This document shows, one piece after another, positions 25,087 to 35,028 of a stretch of 64,000 bases of DNA. Within the stretch, counting starts at the first letter, position 1. The number at the start of each line of letters is the position of its first letter. The stretch is from Promethearchaeota archaeon (GTDB taxonomy: Archaea > Asgardarchaeota > Lokiarchaeia > Sigyniarchaeales > SOKP01). Made by a program: the position numbers and the translations under genes. The stretch lies in NCBI GenBank assembly GCA_019058365.1, contig JAHPZE010000001.1:248001-312000 (forward strand), read 5' to 3'. A model generated the notes under the pieces. It saw nothing but the letters and a program-made list of their open reading frames with translations, was not told the DNA's origin and ran no database searches.

Positions 25087-26439
25087 TCAATTTGTTAAAA
25101 AGTTATATGCAAATAAAGTATACACTTTAATGGCATTAATAAAGTCTTTTATTTCAATATTTTCATTAATTGCATGGGCAAGTTGTCCATTCCCCGGTCC
25201 GAATAAAATTGTAGGTTGACAATAATTTGTGTTTCTGTAGAATTTTGCATCAGCACTCGCCGGCATTATAAAATAGAAAGGCTTTCTTTGATAAATTTTC
25301 TCTACAATCGAATAAAAATCCTTCAAAAAAGGTGAATTTCTCCAATCACTATAGAATGATGCTTCACCAGCTTCCTCTACCTCCAAATATACAAAAATTT
25401 CCTTAGGAAGTCCTGTGGGTTCATCTTTTACTTGATAACCTAATTTATTTATCAATTTTTTCAAACCATTTAACACTGTTTCGGTATTTTGTCCTGGTAA
25501 TAATCTAAAGTCAATCACTGCTTCGCATCGATCTGGAACAACGTTTGATTTGATACCTCCTTTAATCATAGTCAGGTTTTTAGTAAATTGACAATTTGCT
25601 TTTATAAGATTCTGAAGAATTGGTTGTTCACTTAGGATTTTCTCGAAAATCTCTTTATTTGGAAAAGCCATACTTATCAATTCTTTTAATTCTTCTTGGG
25701 TTAGTGGCGGCTTGATTTTTGGGATTATTTCATCTAATTCATCCAAATTTTGAATAATTTCATTCATCATATAAATCGCATTTTTTCCTATTGCGGGAAG
25801 AGATGCATGACCTGAAATTCCATTTGTTATTATTTTTATAGCTATACGTCCTTTTTCTCCAAGGATTAATCCCTTTGGTAATGGATCTAACCCCGTAGGT
25901 TCACCTATTATAATAAAATGTACCTTTTTCGATTTTAATATGTGGTCTAGACACCATTGAGTACCAACTCTACCACCAATTTCTTCATCAGCAACAGCAT
26001 TTAGAATTAAATTACCCGCATTACTGATATTTAACTTTTTTAAAATTTTCAAAGAGATAACCATAGCTGCTAATCCTCCTTTCATATCTGTTGCGCCCCT
26101 TCCATAAAGATATCTCTTTCTTTTGATCGTAGCAGATAATGGTGGATATTTCCATTCTTCTTCATTTCCTGGAGGTACTACATCCATATGTCCATTATAT
26201 AATAGATTTTTCCCATTAAAGTTATCATTTAAATAAGCTATTAAGTTAGCACGATTATCACCAAAAGGAAAAACTTCAGATGTTATATTAATATCTTTTA
26301 AATATTTATCAATAATTAAAGCTACATTTTTCTCATTTCCGGGGGGATTATAAGATTCGGCTTGAATTAATTCTTGGAAAAAAGAGATATACTCATCCTG
26401 GTTTTGTTCAATTTCATGTAAAATCCGATCTTCGCTCAT
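25087..26439 (-). CDS. M20-family metallopeptidase (ArgE/DapE-like)
   Basis: 450 residues. Metal ligands of the M20 fold are visible: NGHMDVVPPG (H84, D86), YGRGATDMKGG (D118), AVADEEIGG (E152 and E153; the first is the probable general base), EPTGLDP (E in the next ligand position) and a C-terminal His in LAHAINENIEI. The dimerisation domain is inserted at about 195-320. Substrates of the family include acetylornithine, succinyl-diaminopimelate, N-acyl amino acids and dipeptides; the sequence does not settle which. It is divergent from the surface protein gene at 26604. Confidence 0.9.
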   Translation of the reverse strand: MSEDRILHEIEQNQDEYISFFQELIQAESYNPPGNEKNVALIIDKYLKDINITSEVFPFGDNRANLIAYLNDNFNGKNLLYNGHMDVVPPGNEEEWKYPPLSATIKRKRYLYGRGATDMKGGLAAMVISLKILKKLNISNAGNLILNAVADEEIGGRVGTQWCLDHILKSKKVHFIIIGEPTGLDPLPKGLILGEKGRIAIKIITNGISGHASLPAIGKNAIYMMNEIIQNLDELDEIIPKIKPPLTQEELKELISMAFPNKEIFEKILSEQPILQNLIKANCQFTKNLTMIKGGIKSNVVPDRCEAVIDFRLLPGQNTETVLNGLKKLINKLGYQVKDEPTGLPKEIFVYLEVEEAGEASFYSDWRNSPFLKDFYSIVEKIYQRKPFYFIMPASADAKFYRNTNYCQPTILFGPGNGQLAHAINENIEIKDFINAIKVYTLFAYNFLTN

Positions 26440-26603
26440 ATCAAATTTCCTTTATATTATTATTTTTTATTGATATGAAGAAAGATAGGATTTTATAAAA
26501 TTTTGTTATATTGGCAATTTCCCTAATATCCATAAAAAAATTAGCAAATTTTAATACTTTTAAATTATTTTATTATCAAAAATTAGAGATTACGGTTATT
26601 CTA

Positions 26604-29600
26604 TTGATTCGACGAAAAAAAGAGATAAAACGACTGTTCTTTACTACACTTATCATTACTACAATTTGTTTGTCTAATGTGCAGATCTTAAATAATTTTA
26701 TCGTAGTTAACAATGAAAATGCAAATAATAAAAATATCGAAAATGTATTAGATGAACTTCTTCTTAGTTCTAACCGTAATGTAGATGATAATATTACTGG
26801 TTCTGGTGTTAATCAAGACATCAGAATTTATGTAAGTAATCAATCGGAAAATTTACAAAACAACGAGGGATATTTTGAAATCCCTTCAGATCCTACAGAA
26901 GATATGTTTCTTACATATGGGGATTTTAATTTTACATTTCAAAATAACTTTACCACAGATTACGTTATAGAAAATAATGATGCTCTTTACGCAGATGATT
27001 TTATCGCTTTTGATTATAACACTGGTTACTCTGGTATTACTTTCACAAATGGTTCAGTATTAGATGGAGGATATGGACGCTTAATAGATAATAATAATGG
27101 GACATATATTATTGTTGATGCTCCTAATGGAGTATTAAATTTTACGATAACAGCTAATTATACTGATACAACATATACATCTGGAGTAATCAATGGTAAT
27201 GTGGAGTTTGATCGGACTCATATTTTAGGTTTAATTTCATCTTTAGTTTTAACAATTGAGAATGATGAAGATGTAAACTTAACAGTAAGGATTAAAAATA
27301 TTTCAGACTCTACTTGGAAAGAATTGATAACTAATTTATTTATTAATGGTAGTTTGGGCATACAGAAATTAAAACAAAGATTTATTAATGAAAATTTAGA
27401 TTTCATTAATCTTGGTAATGAATGTGAAATTCAGTTTATTTTAGAAAGAGGCGATTCTTTTATTACTCATTTGCATGAATATGACTTACAATCTACCTAT
27501 GCTTTCGATCTTCCAGTGACTAATCAATCTTACGTTGCTTTAGAGTTTGATTTGAAAGGAGTAAAATCAGCAGTTCATGGTTTTTATGCATGGATAAGAA
27601 CTCTCGATCTTAATGAAGTTGCTACTACTCAATTGAATATTACCTTATATAGAGCTAATAGAACTGTTGTAAGAACCGATACTAATTTAAGAACTATTAA
27701 ACTAGGTCCAAATTATGATGACATGATAGATTCGGTAATAGTAAATGCCTATTCTAGAGATAATCTTTCCTATTTTAAATTTAATAGTACCAACACGAGT
27801 AAATTGAATCTTTCTAATTATTTTATAGTAATAAAATCTAATAGTTCCAAAGAAGTCTATAGTTTGGTTACACTCCCTTGGTTTAGTTATGGAGATAAGA
27901 AAACTGAACATCAATTAAAAACGACTATAGATGATGGAAACACTTGGATAAATGCTAAAAAAGTTGTTGAAACTGACTATCGACCATATACATCGGGACA
28001 GCTAGATGCTAGTTCTTTTATGTTGAATGTCACACGAGGATATATGCCCTCAGATTTCATTATGAATGATAATTATACTTTGAGAATTCAGGATTTACCA
28101 CTTGCAAATTTAGAGATTGATACATTCCCTTTTAATGATAGTTCCTTCTTAACTTGGGGTTTAGGTCAGTGGAAATACAATTTCTCAACTCCTATTGAAG
28201 ATGATCTATCAAATAATTTTAAAGTGGACCTTACTTGGAATAAAACATTAATTAAAGGTTTTAAGTTCAATATCACTTATTCTGCAAATGCTTACTGGAT
28301 TGAAAATGCTACAACTACCTATACTGCAAAATATAACGATGATCCAGAATGGTTATATACTTACGATTTTGATATTGATAACCCATTGTTCAATAATTGG
28401 AATTTTTTTGAATTTTGGTTTACTTTTCCTGATTTTCTTATTTTTCATAATGTTACAAATCCAAATGATGAGAAAATCCTCCCTTATAATGCTACACAAA
28501 CTACTTTAAGCGATAACCCAAGTAAGGATAAAATCGTAATCCCTAGTAATTTAGCAACACAAAGTGGATTGTATATACTTAATTTAACTTCATATAATTT
28601 TATCTCCGCGATATATAGTTATATTAATTTCAAAGGGTTATTATGGGAATCAAATGGTTTTATGGATGGAGACAATATTTCTATTAGTGCTAATATACAA
28701 GACCCTAATTCTAACCCACCATTAAGTGGTGATATGAATGCTATTCTTTTTTATCCTAATGGCACACAATTTCGTGAATTAAATTCTTCTATTGGTTTAA
28801 TTCAACAATCCAGATTATTATATGATTTTGATAATCAGACAATTTTAGATTTAACAAATGATCTCACTATTTTTGGAGAATATCATTTAGGATTCTTTTG
28901 GTTTAATGGTTCTGCTATTGGATGTAAAAAATTAACAGTCTTTATTGATACTTATGATATTGAGTTGTATGACTGTAAATATTATTCTCAGATAGGCACA
29001 AATGTTCTTGATGGAGAAATAAAAAACAAGGTATTCCAAAATTATACTGCATTGATTGCTTCTATAAACGAAACAACGGGTATTTCAATGCCAAATTTTT
29101 ATCCAATTAATAATTCTGATGTAGATTCACAATTTTCTTATGAAATAGGAGGTCAAGAACTGCCAATATTGTTGTCTTCATTTAGACAGAGTGAAAATAT
29201 CTTAAATCCAAACGAAACTGTTAATATACACGTAACGCTCCAAAATTTACATCCATTTATCCCTGTGGATGTGAAAATTGATGTGAAACTGGTATCATAC
29301 ATAAATGAAGATTGGGTTATAGCTGAAAATACATCAGATTCGGCGCTTTTATATTTTTCAGGCCATCCTCAAGAAAGTTATGAATTTAGTGTCGATCTTA
29401 AAATTCCAGATTTGGATGCAGCTACTAATTTCTGGGCAGGAACAAATGCTCCAATCAGATTAGGGGGGGCAAAAACAATAGTAACCATTTATATCGATAA
29501 TTTTACTATTGGAGAGTTCAAGAGTACAGATTACTCATTATTGAGTAATGAAACTTCTAATAATTTTGAAGGATATATTCTTGGACTGAGAGTAGCTGAA

Positions 29601-30710
29601 GAAGCAACAAGTAGGTCTATCATATATGATTTTGAACGAGATGAATGCCTTTACTTTCCTAAAAATTCAACATTTTTAGTTAATATAATCGATCAAAATT
29701 ACGTAAGTAGCTATGAACAATTTATAGGTGAATTTTCTTTAAAACTTAATAGTCAATTCACAAATATATCTATAAACCCTAATAATCCCATTAAAGGCCT
29801 AAGTTTTAATTTAAGCTCCATTTTAACCACAGAGTTTGGAGAAGAATTATCAGAGAAGAATATAACTTGTCAATATTTTGATAATAACGATAATTGGATT
29901 AATATTGGTTCTGATATTACGAACCCAGATGGATTTACAGCATTTCTTATAAACACTCAAACACTTGATTTTGAAGGTGATTTATTACTTAGATTAATAT
30001 GGGATGGAGATTCTATTAATGGAGTCTCAAAAAATATTACAGTTAATGTTATCCATGAATCAAATAATCTCTCTATATCAATTATCTCATTGGATGTTCT
30101 TATCTATCGAGGTAAAGATGCGGAGCTCAGGGTTTTTCTTACTAATATAGGAAATTCGACTTTAAGAATAATTAATATCTCTATTGAATTTAATCATGAA
30201 TTATATAATTCTATTGTTGAAATTGATTATTTAGTGTTAGAACGGTTTTCACCTGGAGAAAGCACCAATTTCATTGTTGAAATGCTAGTAGGAGATATTG
30301 GTAACTTTGAAATTTCGATTTCAATAACAGCACAAAATATCATAACTAATGAATCTATAATTTCTTTAAAAGAAGCATCATTTCAAACATATAGTCCTCT
30401 AATCTATGATTATTTCATTGAATTCTTTTTTGTTATTATAATAGGTATTTTAGCCTTAGTTTGGATAGTGGCATTTTTCTATGCTCGAAGAATAAAAAGA
30501 CTTATTGAAACTCCGATTGAAGAACCTATGAGAAGGAAGCCAAGAAAGCAAAGATATGTTCCAGTCTCCGAATTGAAAAAACCTACTCCTATCAAAATAC
30601 CCCTAAAGACAAAAGAAGCTGCAAAAGAGGTAGAAGAAGAGAAAGTAGATTTAGATTCTCTGTTAGAAGAACGAGGTTTGGTAGATAAAAAGAAAAAACC
30701 AAAAGAGTGA
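26604..30710 (+). CDS. Very large secreted or surface protein with C-terminal membrane anchor
   Basis: About 1,368 residues from an in-frame TTG at 26604, which begins IRRKKEIKRLFFTTLIITTICL, a clean signal peptide. A longer TTG frame from 26511 would start upstream of the TATA-like tract-derived transcript and give an awkward leader. The body is Asn-, Thr- and Ser-rich, beta-type, with many N-x-S/T sites. One transmembrane helix (about 75 residues before the stop region; FIEFFFVIIIGILALVWIVA) leads into a basic cytoplasmic tail of about 90 residues with Lys/Arg clusters and an EEEKVDLDSLLEER motif. Probably an S-layer-associated or cell-surface protein. No catalytic domain recognised. Confidence 0.8.
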   Translation: MIRRKKEIKRLFFTTLIITTICLSNVQILNNFIVVNNENANNKNIENVLDELLLSSNRNVDDNITGSGVNQDIRIYVSNQSENLQNNEGYFEIPSDPTEDMFLTYGDFNFTFQNNFTTDYVIENNDALYADDFIAFDYNTGYSGITFTNGSVLDGGYGRLIDNNNGTYIIVDAPNGVLNFTITANYTDTTYTSGVINGNVEFDRTHILGLISSLVLTIENDEDVNLTVRIKNISDSTWKELITNLFINGSLGIQKLKQRFINENLDFINLGNECEIQFILERGDSFITHLHEYDLQSTYAFDLPVTNQSYVALEFDLKGVKSAVHGFYAWIRTLDLNEVATTQLNITLYRANRTVVRTDTNLRTIKLGPNYDDMIDSVIVNAYSRDNLSYFKFNSTNTSKLNLSNYFIVIKSNSSKEVYSLVTLPWFSYGDKKTEHQLKTTIDDGNTWINAKKVVETDYRPYTSGQLDASSFMLNVTRGYMPSDFIMNDNYTLRIQDLPLANLEIDTFPFNDSSFLTWGLGQWKYNFSTPIEDDLSNNFKVDLTWNKTLIKGFKFNITYSANAYWIENATTTYTAKYNDDPEWLYTYDFDIDNPLFNNWNFFEFWFTFPDFLIFHNVTNPNDEKILPYNATQTTLSDNPSKDKIVIPSNLATQSGLYILNLTSYNFISAIYSYINFKGLLWESNGFMDGDNISISANIQDPNSNPPLSGDMNAILFYPNGTQFRELNSSIGLIQQSRLLYDFDNQTILDLTNDLTIFGEYHLGFFWFNGSAIGCKKLTVFIDTYDIELYDCKYYSQIGTNVLDGEIKNKVFQNYTALIASINETTGISMPNFYPINNSDVDSQFSYEIGGQELPILLSSFRQSENILNPNETVNIHVTLQNLHPFIPVDVKIDVKLVSYINEDWVIAENTSDSALLYFSGHPQESYEFSVDLKIPDLDAATNFWAGTNAPIRLGGAKTIVTIYIDNFTIGEFKSTDYSLLSNETSNNFEGYILGLRVAEEATSRSIIYDFERDECLYFPKNSTFLVNIIDQNYVSSYEQFIGEFSLKLNSQFTNISINPNNPIKGLSFNLSSILTTEFGEELSEKNITCQYFDNNDNWINIGSDITNPDGFTAFLINTQTLDFEGDLLLRLIWDGDSINGVSKNITVNVIHESNNLSISIISLDVLIYRGKDAELRVFLTNIGNSTLRIINISIEFNHELYNSIVEIDYLVLERFSPGESTNFIVEMLVGDIGNFEISISITAQNIITNESIISLKEASFQTYSPLIYDYFIEFFFVIIIGILALVWIVAFFYARRIKRLIETPIEEPMRRKPRKQRYVPVSELKKPTPIKIPLKTKEAAKEVEEEKVDLDSLLEERGLVDKKKKPKE

Positions 30711-30765
30711 AGTTCCTTCACTCAACTTTTTACTCAATCTTTTTTAAAAAAAAGAGATTAGAAAA

Positions 30766-31119
30766 TTATAAATTGGATATTGAAATTAAATTTCTCTTTA
30801 AAAGCCCTAAGGAACTCCTACCATCAACTCCCGCTAAGGCAATTAATACACTTTTTTCTGAACCAACTAAAACAGCATAACCTAGTTCAAGTTCAATGGT
30901 AGTAGTCTTTAAAGAACCTTTTCCAATATCTTTGCCTAAATTGTTAGAATCCTTAATAATTGTAGCACAAGCTTTTGCAATCTTTGCATGATCCATATCT
31001 GTAATCGTTTGACCTACTAATACTTTTCCATTCGCATCAGCAGCTATCAAACCTTCCGTTTCTGGCACAATATCCATAAGTTCTGCTAATTTCTGTTCAA
31101 GAACTTTTTTATCAACCAT
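30766..31119 (-). CDS. Roadblock/LC7 domain protein
   Basis: 117 residues, a single Roadblock/LC7 fold: a long first helix, a beta hairpin GLIAADANGKVLVG, a helix (KIAKACATIIKDSNNLGKDI) and strands TTTIELELGYAVLVG and KSVLIALAG. Such proteins dimerise and act as platforms for small GTPases, for example MglB and the Rag-associated subunits; Asgard genomes carry many. The gene has an ATG start at 31119 and lies 152 bases from a second Roadblock gene. Confidence 0.88.
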   Translation of the reverse strand: MVDKKVLEQKLAELMDIVPETEGLIAADANGKVLVGQTITDMDHAKIAKACATIIKDSNNLGKDIGKGSLKTTTIELELGYAVLVGSEKSVLIALAGVDGRSSLGLLKRNLISISNL

Positions 31120-31271
31120 AGTATTTTTCTCATATCATGTAATTTTCAATAGATTTGAATTCTGAAATTGGTAAAGAAATTATCTTAAATAAATATATAG
31201 TTAAATATATCGTTTAAGCAATTTAAATTTATATTTTGGAATAAAAAAGGAAAAGGTGAAAAAATAACTAA

Positions 31272-31580
31272 TTATTTAAGAATAATTAAAATTAGATTCT
31301 CTTCTAGTGCTATCATTGTTTCTCTTGATTCTCCACCTGCAGATGTTTCTAAGCGTATAAAATTAAGTGAACCTTCGTTTAATGCTTCAACGACTTGACG
31401 TCCTTTACCGATAAGTGAAGTTACATAAGCAGCAATTTCTTCTGAGAGATTAATGTCCATATTTGAATCTATTGGCAAACCTGATGAATCACAGATGATT
31501 ACTCCACGAATTCCTTCTCTTTCTTCGAAGCGTCGAATTATAGCTTTCACTTCCGCTCTATTAATCAAACTTTGCAACAC
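31272..31580 (-). CDS. Second Roadblock/LC7 domain protein
   Basis: 102 residues from a TTG start with an AAGGTG site upstream. Roadblock signature: EGIRGVIICDSSGLPIDSN, a helix EEIAAYVTSLIGKGRQVVEAL, then strands LNFIRLETSAG and TMIALEENLILIILK. It differs clearly from the protein at 30766, so the pair is likely an ancient paralogue pair able to form a heterodimer rather than a recent duplication. The two are in the same orientation. No small GTPase gene lies in this window. Confidence 0.85.
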   Translation of the reverse strand: MLQSLINRAEVKAIIRRFEEREGIRGVIICDSSGLPIDSNMDINLSEEIAAYVTSLIGKGRQVVEALNEGSLNFIRLETSAGGESRETMIALEENLILIILK

Positions 31581-31687
31581 CTTGAGAAATATATTCTAAA
31601 TTTTTAATATTATAATAGAGTTTAAGGTTTTTAAAAATTTATATTAAAATTTTAAAAAATAAATATTTTTATGAGTATATGTCTAAG

Positions 31688-32335
31688 CTAAGTATCATTA
31701 TCTTCTAAAAAATAGTTCTTAAACATATTTAACCTTCTTTCTTCACCAACAGAAGTAATACCCATATGACCTGGAAATATTAAGAAATTGTCATTTACTT
31801 CCGGATTATACATAATTTTCTTTTTAATACTTTCAAATAAAAGACGTGAATCTCCTCCTCTGAGGTCTGATCTACCAATACTTCGACGGAAGATTAAATC
31901 GCCAGTAAAAATTACACCTTCAATTTTCTGACCTTCATATTCCTTAGGATCTTTTGAGTAATAAGACAACGCACCCGGAGAGTGTCCTGGAGTTTCAAGC
32001 ACATGTATAGTCAATTCTCCAACATGGATAGAATCTCCTTCAGTAAGCCATTTATCTGCCTTTTTTTGAGTAAAGACTCCAGAATCAAACTCTTTTTTAC
32101 TGTACATAAGAGGAATTTCAAAATATCGTAATATTTTTCCAAGCTTTAAAGTATGATCATAATGACCATGAGTTAAAAGTAATTTGATTGGTTTTACGTT
32201 AAGCTTTTCTATAACATTAATAATTGTCTCAGGTTCTCCACCCACATCAATAATCACTACTTTATTAGTTTCACTTGAGCCAAAAATATAGGTGTTTGTA
32301 CCGAGAGGTCCTACAATAAGTCTTTTTAATATCAA
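31688..32335 (-). CDS. Metallo-beta-lactamase fold hydrolase (glyoxalase II-like)
   Basis: 215 residues from a TTG start. Metal site motif THGHYDHT (about residues 56-63), then ETPGHSPGALSYYS, FTGDLIF, and a late His in FPGHMG. These are the five conserved motifs of the binuclear-metal MBL fold as in hydroxyacylglutathione hydrolase-like proteins, so a thioester or other hydrolytic activity is likely, perhaps detoxification. No flavodoxin or SDO extension is fused. The neighbour (32384) is a winged-helix protein, 48 bases away. Confidence 0.88.
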   Translation of the reverse strand: MILKRLIVGPLGTNTYIFGSSETNKVVIIDVGGEPETIINVIEKLNVKPIKLLLTHGHYDHTLKLGKILRYFEIPLMYSKKEFDSGVFTQKKADKWLTEGDSIHVGELTIHVLETPGHSPGALSYYSKDPKEYEGQKIEGVIFTGDLIFRRSIGRSDLRGGDSRLLFESIKKKIMYNPEVNDNFLIFPGHMGITSVGEERRLNMFKNYFLEDNDT

Positions 32336-32383
32336 AAGAATTACACTTCTTTGAGAATTAAAGGTCGAAAAAAAATAAAGAAT

Positions 32384-32734
32384 TTATTTTTTAACCATAT
32401 TATTAATTTCATTTAATTTCTCGTAGACATCTAAGCCCTTCTTTGTTAGTTTAATAGTTTTTACCTTATTTGTATTGGTAATCTCTATAAGCCCTTTTTT
32501 AATTAATTCATCTTTTACCCGAAAGAATGAGTTGTAGTACGAAAATTTATTCAATTCGTTATAAAACAAATGCTTATCAGTTTGGTAATCTTTTTGATTA
32601 ATCAACACGGCGAGGGTGTCTTTAAACCCCTTTTTCTTTAATAACGAAATTAATTCTTCAAATATCAAGTTCCCATACCTAATTAAAATGTTTAAAATAG
32701 TTAGACTATTTTGTAATTGAAAATTAAAAGCCAT
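32384..32734 (-). CDS. Winged-helix DNA-binding protein (small regulator-like)
   Basis: 116 residues. The pattern is helix, helix (FEELISLLKKKGFKDTLAVL), helix (YYNSFFRVKDELIKKGLIEI) and a wing with strand KTIKLTKKGLDVYEKL, which is typical of PadR/MarR-like winged helices used in archaeal transcription regulators. It is small, without a ligand domain, so it may act as a plain dimeric repressor. It lies at the head of the MBL hydrolase gene and is probably co-transcribed with it. Confidence 0.65.
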   Translation of the reverse strand: MAFNFQLQNSLTILNILIRYGNLIFEELISLLKKKGFKDTLAVLINQKDYQTDKHLFYNELNKFSYYNSFFRVKDELIKKGLIEITNTNKVKTIKLTKKGLDVYEKLNEINNMVKK

Positions 32735-32978
32735 TAAAAAACCTTATGATCAGAATTTTTAAGTTCATCTATAAATTACTCTATAGAAATTTAATTTGGA
32801 TCTTTTTTTTAAATAAAGTCTGAAAAATCTTAGTATGTTTTCGATCAAAGAATCTTAATATTAAACAATGTTTACATATTTTTATATTCCCTAGCGTTAA
32901 GATTTCTTTTATGTATTTGGGAAATGGTGGGAAAAAGATGGGAAAAGCTTAAATAGAATTAACTTCTATAAATCTATA
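32735..32978. other. Intergenic stretch before a small ORF
   Basis: About 244 AT-rich bases without a protein-coding frame. A T-run at 32805-32811 and a purine-rich segment (GGTGGGAAAAAGATGGGAAAAG, near 32925-32948) are the only notable points; the latter sits just upstream of the small ORF at 32979 and is followed by CTTAAATAG, a weak TATA candidate. Nothing else recognisable was seen. Confidence 0.4.
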
Positions 32979-33158
32979 ATGAATAGAGAAAAGTTAAATG
33001 AACAAATAATTAGAGGTGATAATAAAAACTTAAGTATTAGTTCAATTATAGTTCAAAGTATTGAGGAAAGTGATAGGAAAGTCAATGAAATTCCCAAATT
33101 AAAATTCTATAAGATCAAAGAGAGAATTTTGGAGAGTTTTATCAATACTATAAAGTAA
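32979..33158 (+). CDS. Small ORF, 59 residues, possible small protein
   Basis: ATG to TAA, 59 codons, lacking similarity I recognise. It begins MNREKLNEQIIRGDNKNLSI, is charged and lacks hydrophobic segments, and ends LESFINTIK. The TATA-like CTTAAATAG lies about 30 bases upstream, a short-leader promoter distance for archaea. No other gene overlaps. Length is at the limit where chance ORFs occur in AT-rich DNA; the charged composition and the promoter are the supporting points. Confidence 0.35.
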   Translation: MNREKLNEQIIRGDNKNLSISSIIVQSIEESDRKVNEIPKLKFYKIKERILESFINTIK

Positions 33159-33272
33159 TGAATAAATGGGAAAATTACAAACCCATCATAATTTCAACTT
33201 TTTCTTATATCTTGATTTTGTATATTTTTAACAATAATTTCTTAATTATTTATTTGTTTTATTACTATATCT

Positions 33273-34163
33273 ATGAAAAAAGACTACCAAGATATAATAA
33301 TTTTAGGCCACATTGCACGTGATATCATAGAAATAGATGGTATCAATTATACTTCATTAGGTGGTGCAGTTTATTATGGGGGAATTGCTGGTAGTCATAT
33401 GGGTCTTAAAATAACCATTATCACAAGATTGAAAATAGATGATTTCTCATTATTAAGTATTTTTACAAAAAATGGAGTTAAATATTATGCTTATCCTTCT
33501 GAGGAAACTTCCGGCTTAAAAAATATTTATTCTTCAAACAATATTGAGTTTAGAACCTATGAGCCACTCGGATTTGCAGGATTATTTAAAAAAGAAGAGA
33601 TTCCAAATGTAAATGCTAAATTTTTTGTTATTGGTCCTATTATAGCAGGTGAAATCGATTTAAGATTATTAGATTACTTGTATAAGAAATATCCAGAAAA
33701 ACTCTGTTTGGATATTCAAGGATTTATTAGGTTGAGGGAACAAGGGAAAGTCTTTTACCGAGATCTCTCAGAAAATGATAAGAAGGAAATTTTATCTAAA
33801 GTAGTTGTATTAAAACTTGATCAAAAGGAGACAGAAATTATTACTTGTCAAAATGATATTAATATAGCTGCAAAACAATTAGCTGAGTTTGGACCAAAAG
33901 AAATTTTAATTACTCATGAGAAGGGAATTTCTGTATATACATCTAACAATTCATATTTTTTTCCATGGAAAAACAAAAAATCAGACGGTCGGACGGGGAG
34001 GGGAGATACAGCATTCATTAGTTATTTGGGTTCGAGATTAACTAGGAATCCCGAAGAATCTTTAAAGTATGCCGCAGCTCTTACATCTCTTAAATTAGAG
34101 CATCCAGGACCTTTCATGTTACCGTTGTATCAGGTAGAAGAATTAATTAAAAAGGAGTATTGA
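33273..34163 (+). CDS. PfkB-family sugar or nucleoside kinase
   Basis: 296 residues, ribokinase fold. Glycine pair in SLGGAVYYGG near residue 31 (sugar-binding region), and the PfkB signature-2 region DGRTGRGDTAF at about 239-249, with the catalytic Asp in GRGD. The middle lid is short. The family phosphorylates sugars, nucleosides or related compounds; substrate cannot be told. The gene is followed 7 bases later by a radical SAM enzyme and probably shares its transcript. Confidence 0.82.
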   Translation: MKKDYQDIIILGHIARDIIEIDGINYTSLGGAVYYGGIAGSHMGLKITIITRLKIDDFSLLSIFTKNGVKYYAYPSEETSGLKNIYSSNNIEFRTYEPLGFAGLFKKEEIPNVNAKFFVIGPIIAGEIDLRLLDYLYKKYPEKLCLDIQGFIRLREQGKVFYRDLSENDKKEILSKVVVLKLDQKETEIITCQNDINIAAKQLAEFGPKEILITHEKGISVYTSNNSYFFPWKNKKSDGRTGRGDTAFISYLGSRLTRNPEESLKYAAALTSLKLEHPGPFMLPLYQVEELIKKEY

Positions 34164-34170
34164 TTCTAAT

Positions 34171-34926
34171 ATGAGGGTTGGGGGAATAATTGATATCTCA
34201 ACAAAAGATATTCCTCAAAAATCGGCAATGGTAATTTTTACAGTTGGTTGTAATTTAAGTTGTGGATTTTGTCATAACAAACATTTGCTAAATAAGGATG
34301 TAGGACGCGATATTGGAATAAATGCATTAATTGATAATGTTAAATGCAATTTATTAGTGAGTGGAGTAAGTATCAGTGGAGGAGAACCCACACTTCAAAA
34401 TGATTTACTAAATTTATGTAAAGAAATTAAAAAGCTTGGAAAATATATAAATATTGATACCAATGGCACAAATCCACAAGTTATAAAGCAACTCTTTCCA
34501 TATATTAATAGGATTGCTTTAGATTTAAAAGGACCTTTAAAACCTCAAAGACTTAAACAGATCACTGGGAGTGTAGTTGATCCTAAATTAGTAATTCAAA
34601 CTATCAATCTTGTGAATAAACAAAAAGAGATCGATTTTGAAATCAGAACAACATATGTTGGAAATTTAATGAAACCTCAGGATATATATAAGATTATTGC
34701 TTTTCTTAAAAAAGCTCATTTTCGAGGAAATTTTGTTTTACAGCAATATCAATATTCAGAAAATGTTGGAAAAAAATATAAAGAGATTTATTATATACCT
34801 GAACATATTACTTTATTAAACATTCTTAACCGCTATAAAACATCAAAATTTCCTTTTGGGATATTTATTCGGGATAATGTGGTTGGTTATAGTAATATCA
34901 ATGATATAAATGTTAATGGTTTTTAA
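34171..34926 (+). CDS. Radical SAM activating enzyme (NrdG2 / glycyl-radical activase type)
   Basis: 251 residues. The radical SAM cysteines C27, C31 and C34 lie in GCNLSCGFCHN; ISGGEPTLQ is the SAM-binding GGE motif. The length and the lack of an inserted ferredoxin domain match anaerobic ribonucleotide reductase activating proteins of the short archaeal type (TIGR02495-like) and some pyruvate formate-lyase activases. A glycyl radical enzyme lies 2 kb downstream (36905), separated by enoyl-CoA hydratase genes on the opposite strand; this may be its activase, but an NrdD elsewhere is the other candidate. Confidence 0.82.
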   Translation: MRVGGIIDISTKDIPQKSAMVIFTVGCNLSCGFCHNKHLLNKDVGRDIGINALIDNVKCNLLVSGVSISGGEPTLQNDLLNLCKEIKKLGKYINIDTNGTNPQVIKQLFPYINRIALDLKGPLKPQRLKQITGSVVDPKLVIQTINLVNKQKEIDFEIRTTYVGNLMKPQDIYKIIAFLKKAHFRGNFVLQQYQYSENVGKKYKEIYYIPEHITLLNILNRYKTSKFPFGIFIRDNVVGYSNINDINVNGF

Positions 34927-35028
34927 TTGATTTAGTCTCGATTTTTGATTTCATACCATAGAATACACCGATTCGGCAGAGTAATATTATTATTTGGATT
35001 ACAATAATTAATTTTTAGAACTATTTAA

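Noticed and set aside
34927..35028. Possible tRNA-like segment around gattcggcagag between radical SAM and enoyl-CoA hydratase genes
   Set aside because: No acceptor stem or T-arm pairing could be drawn; no CCA-adjacent stem.
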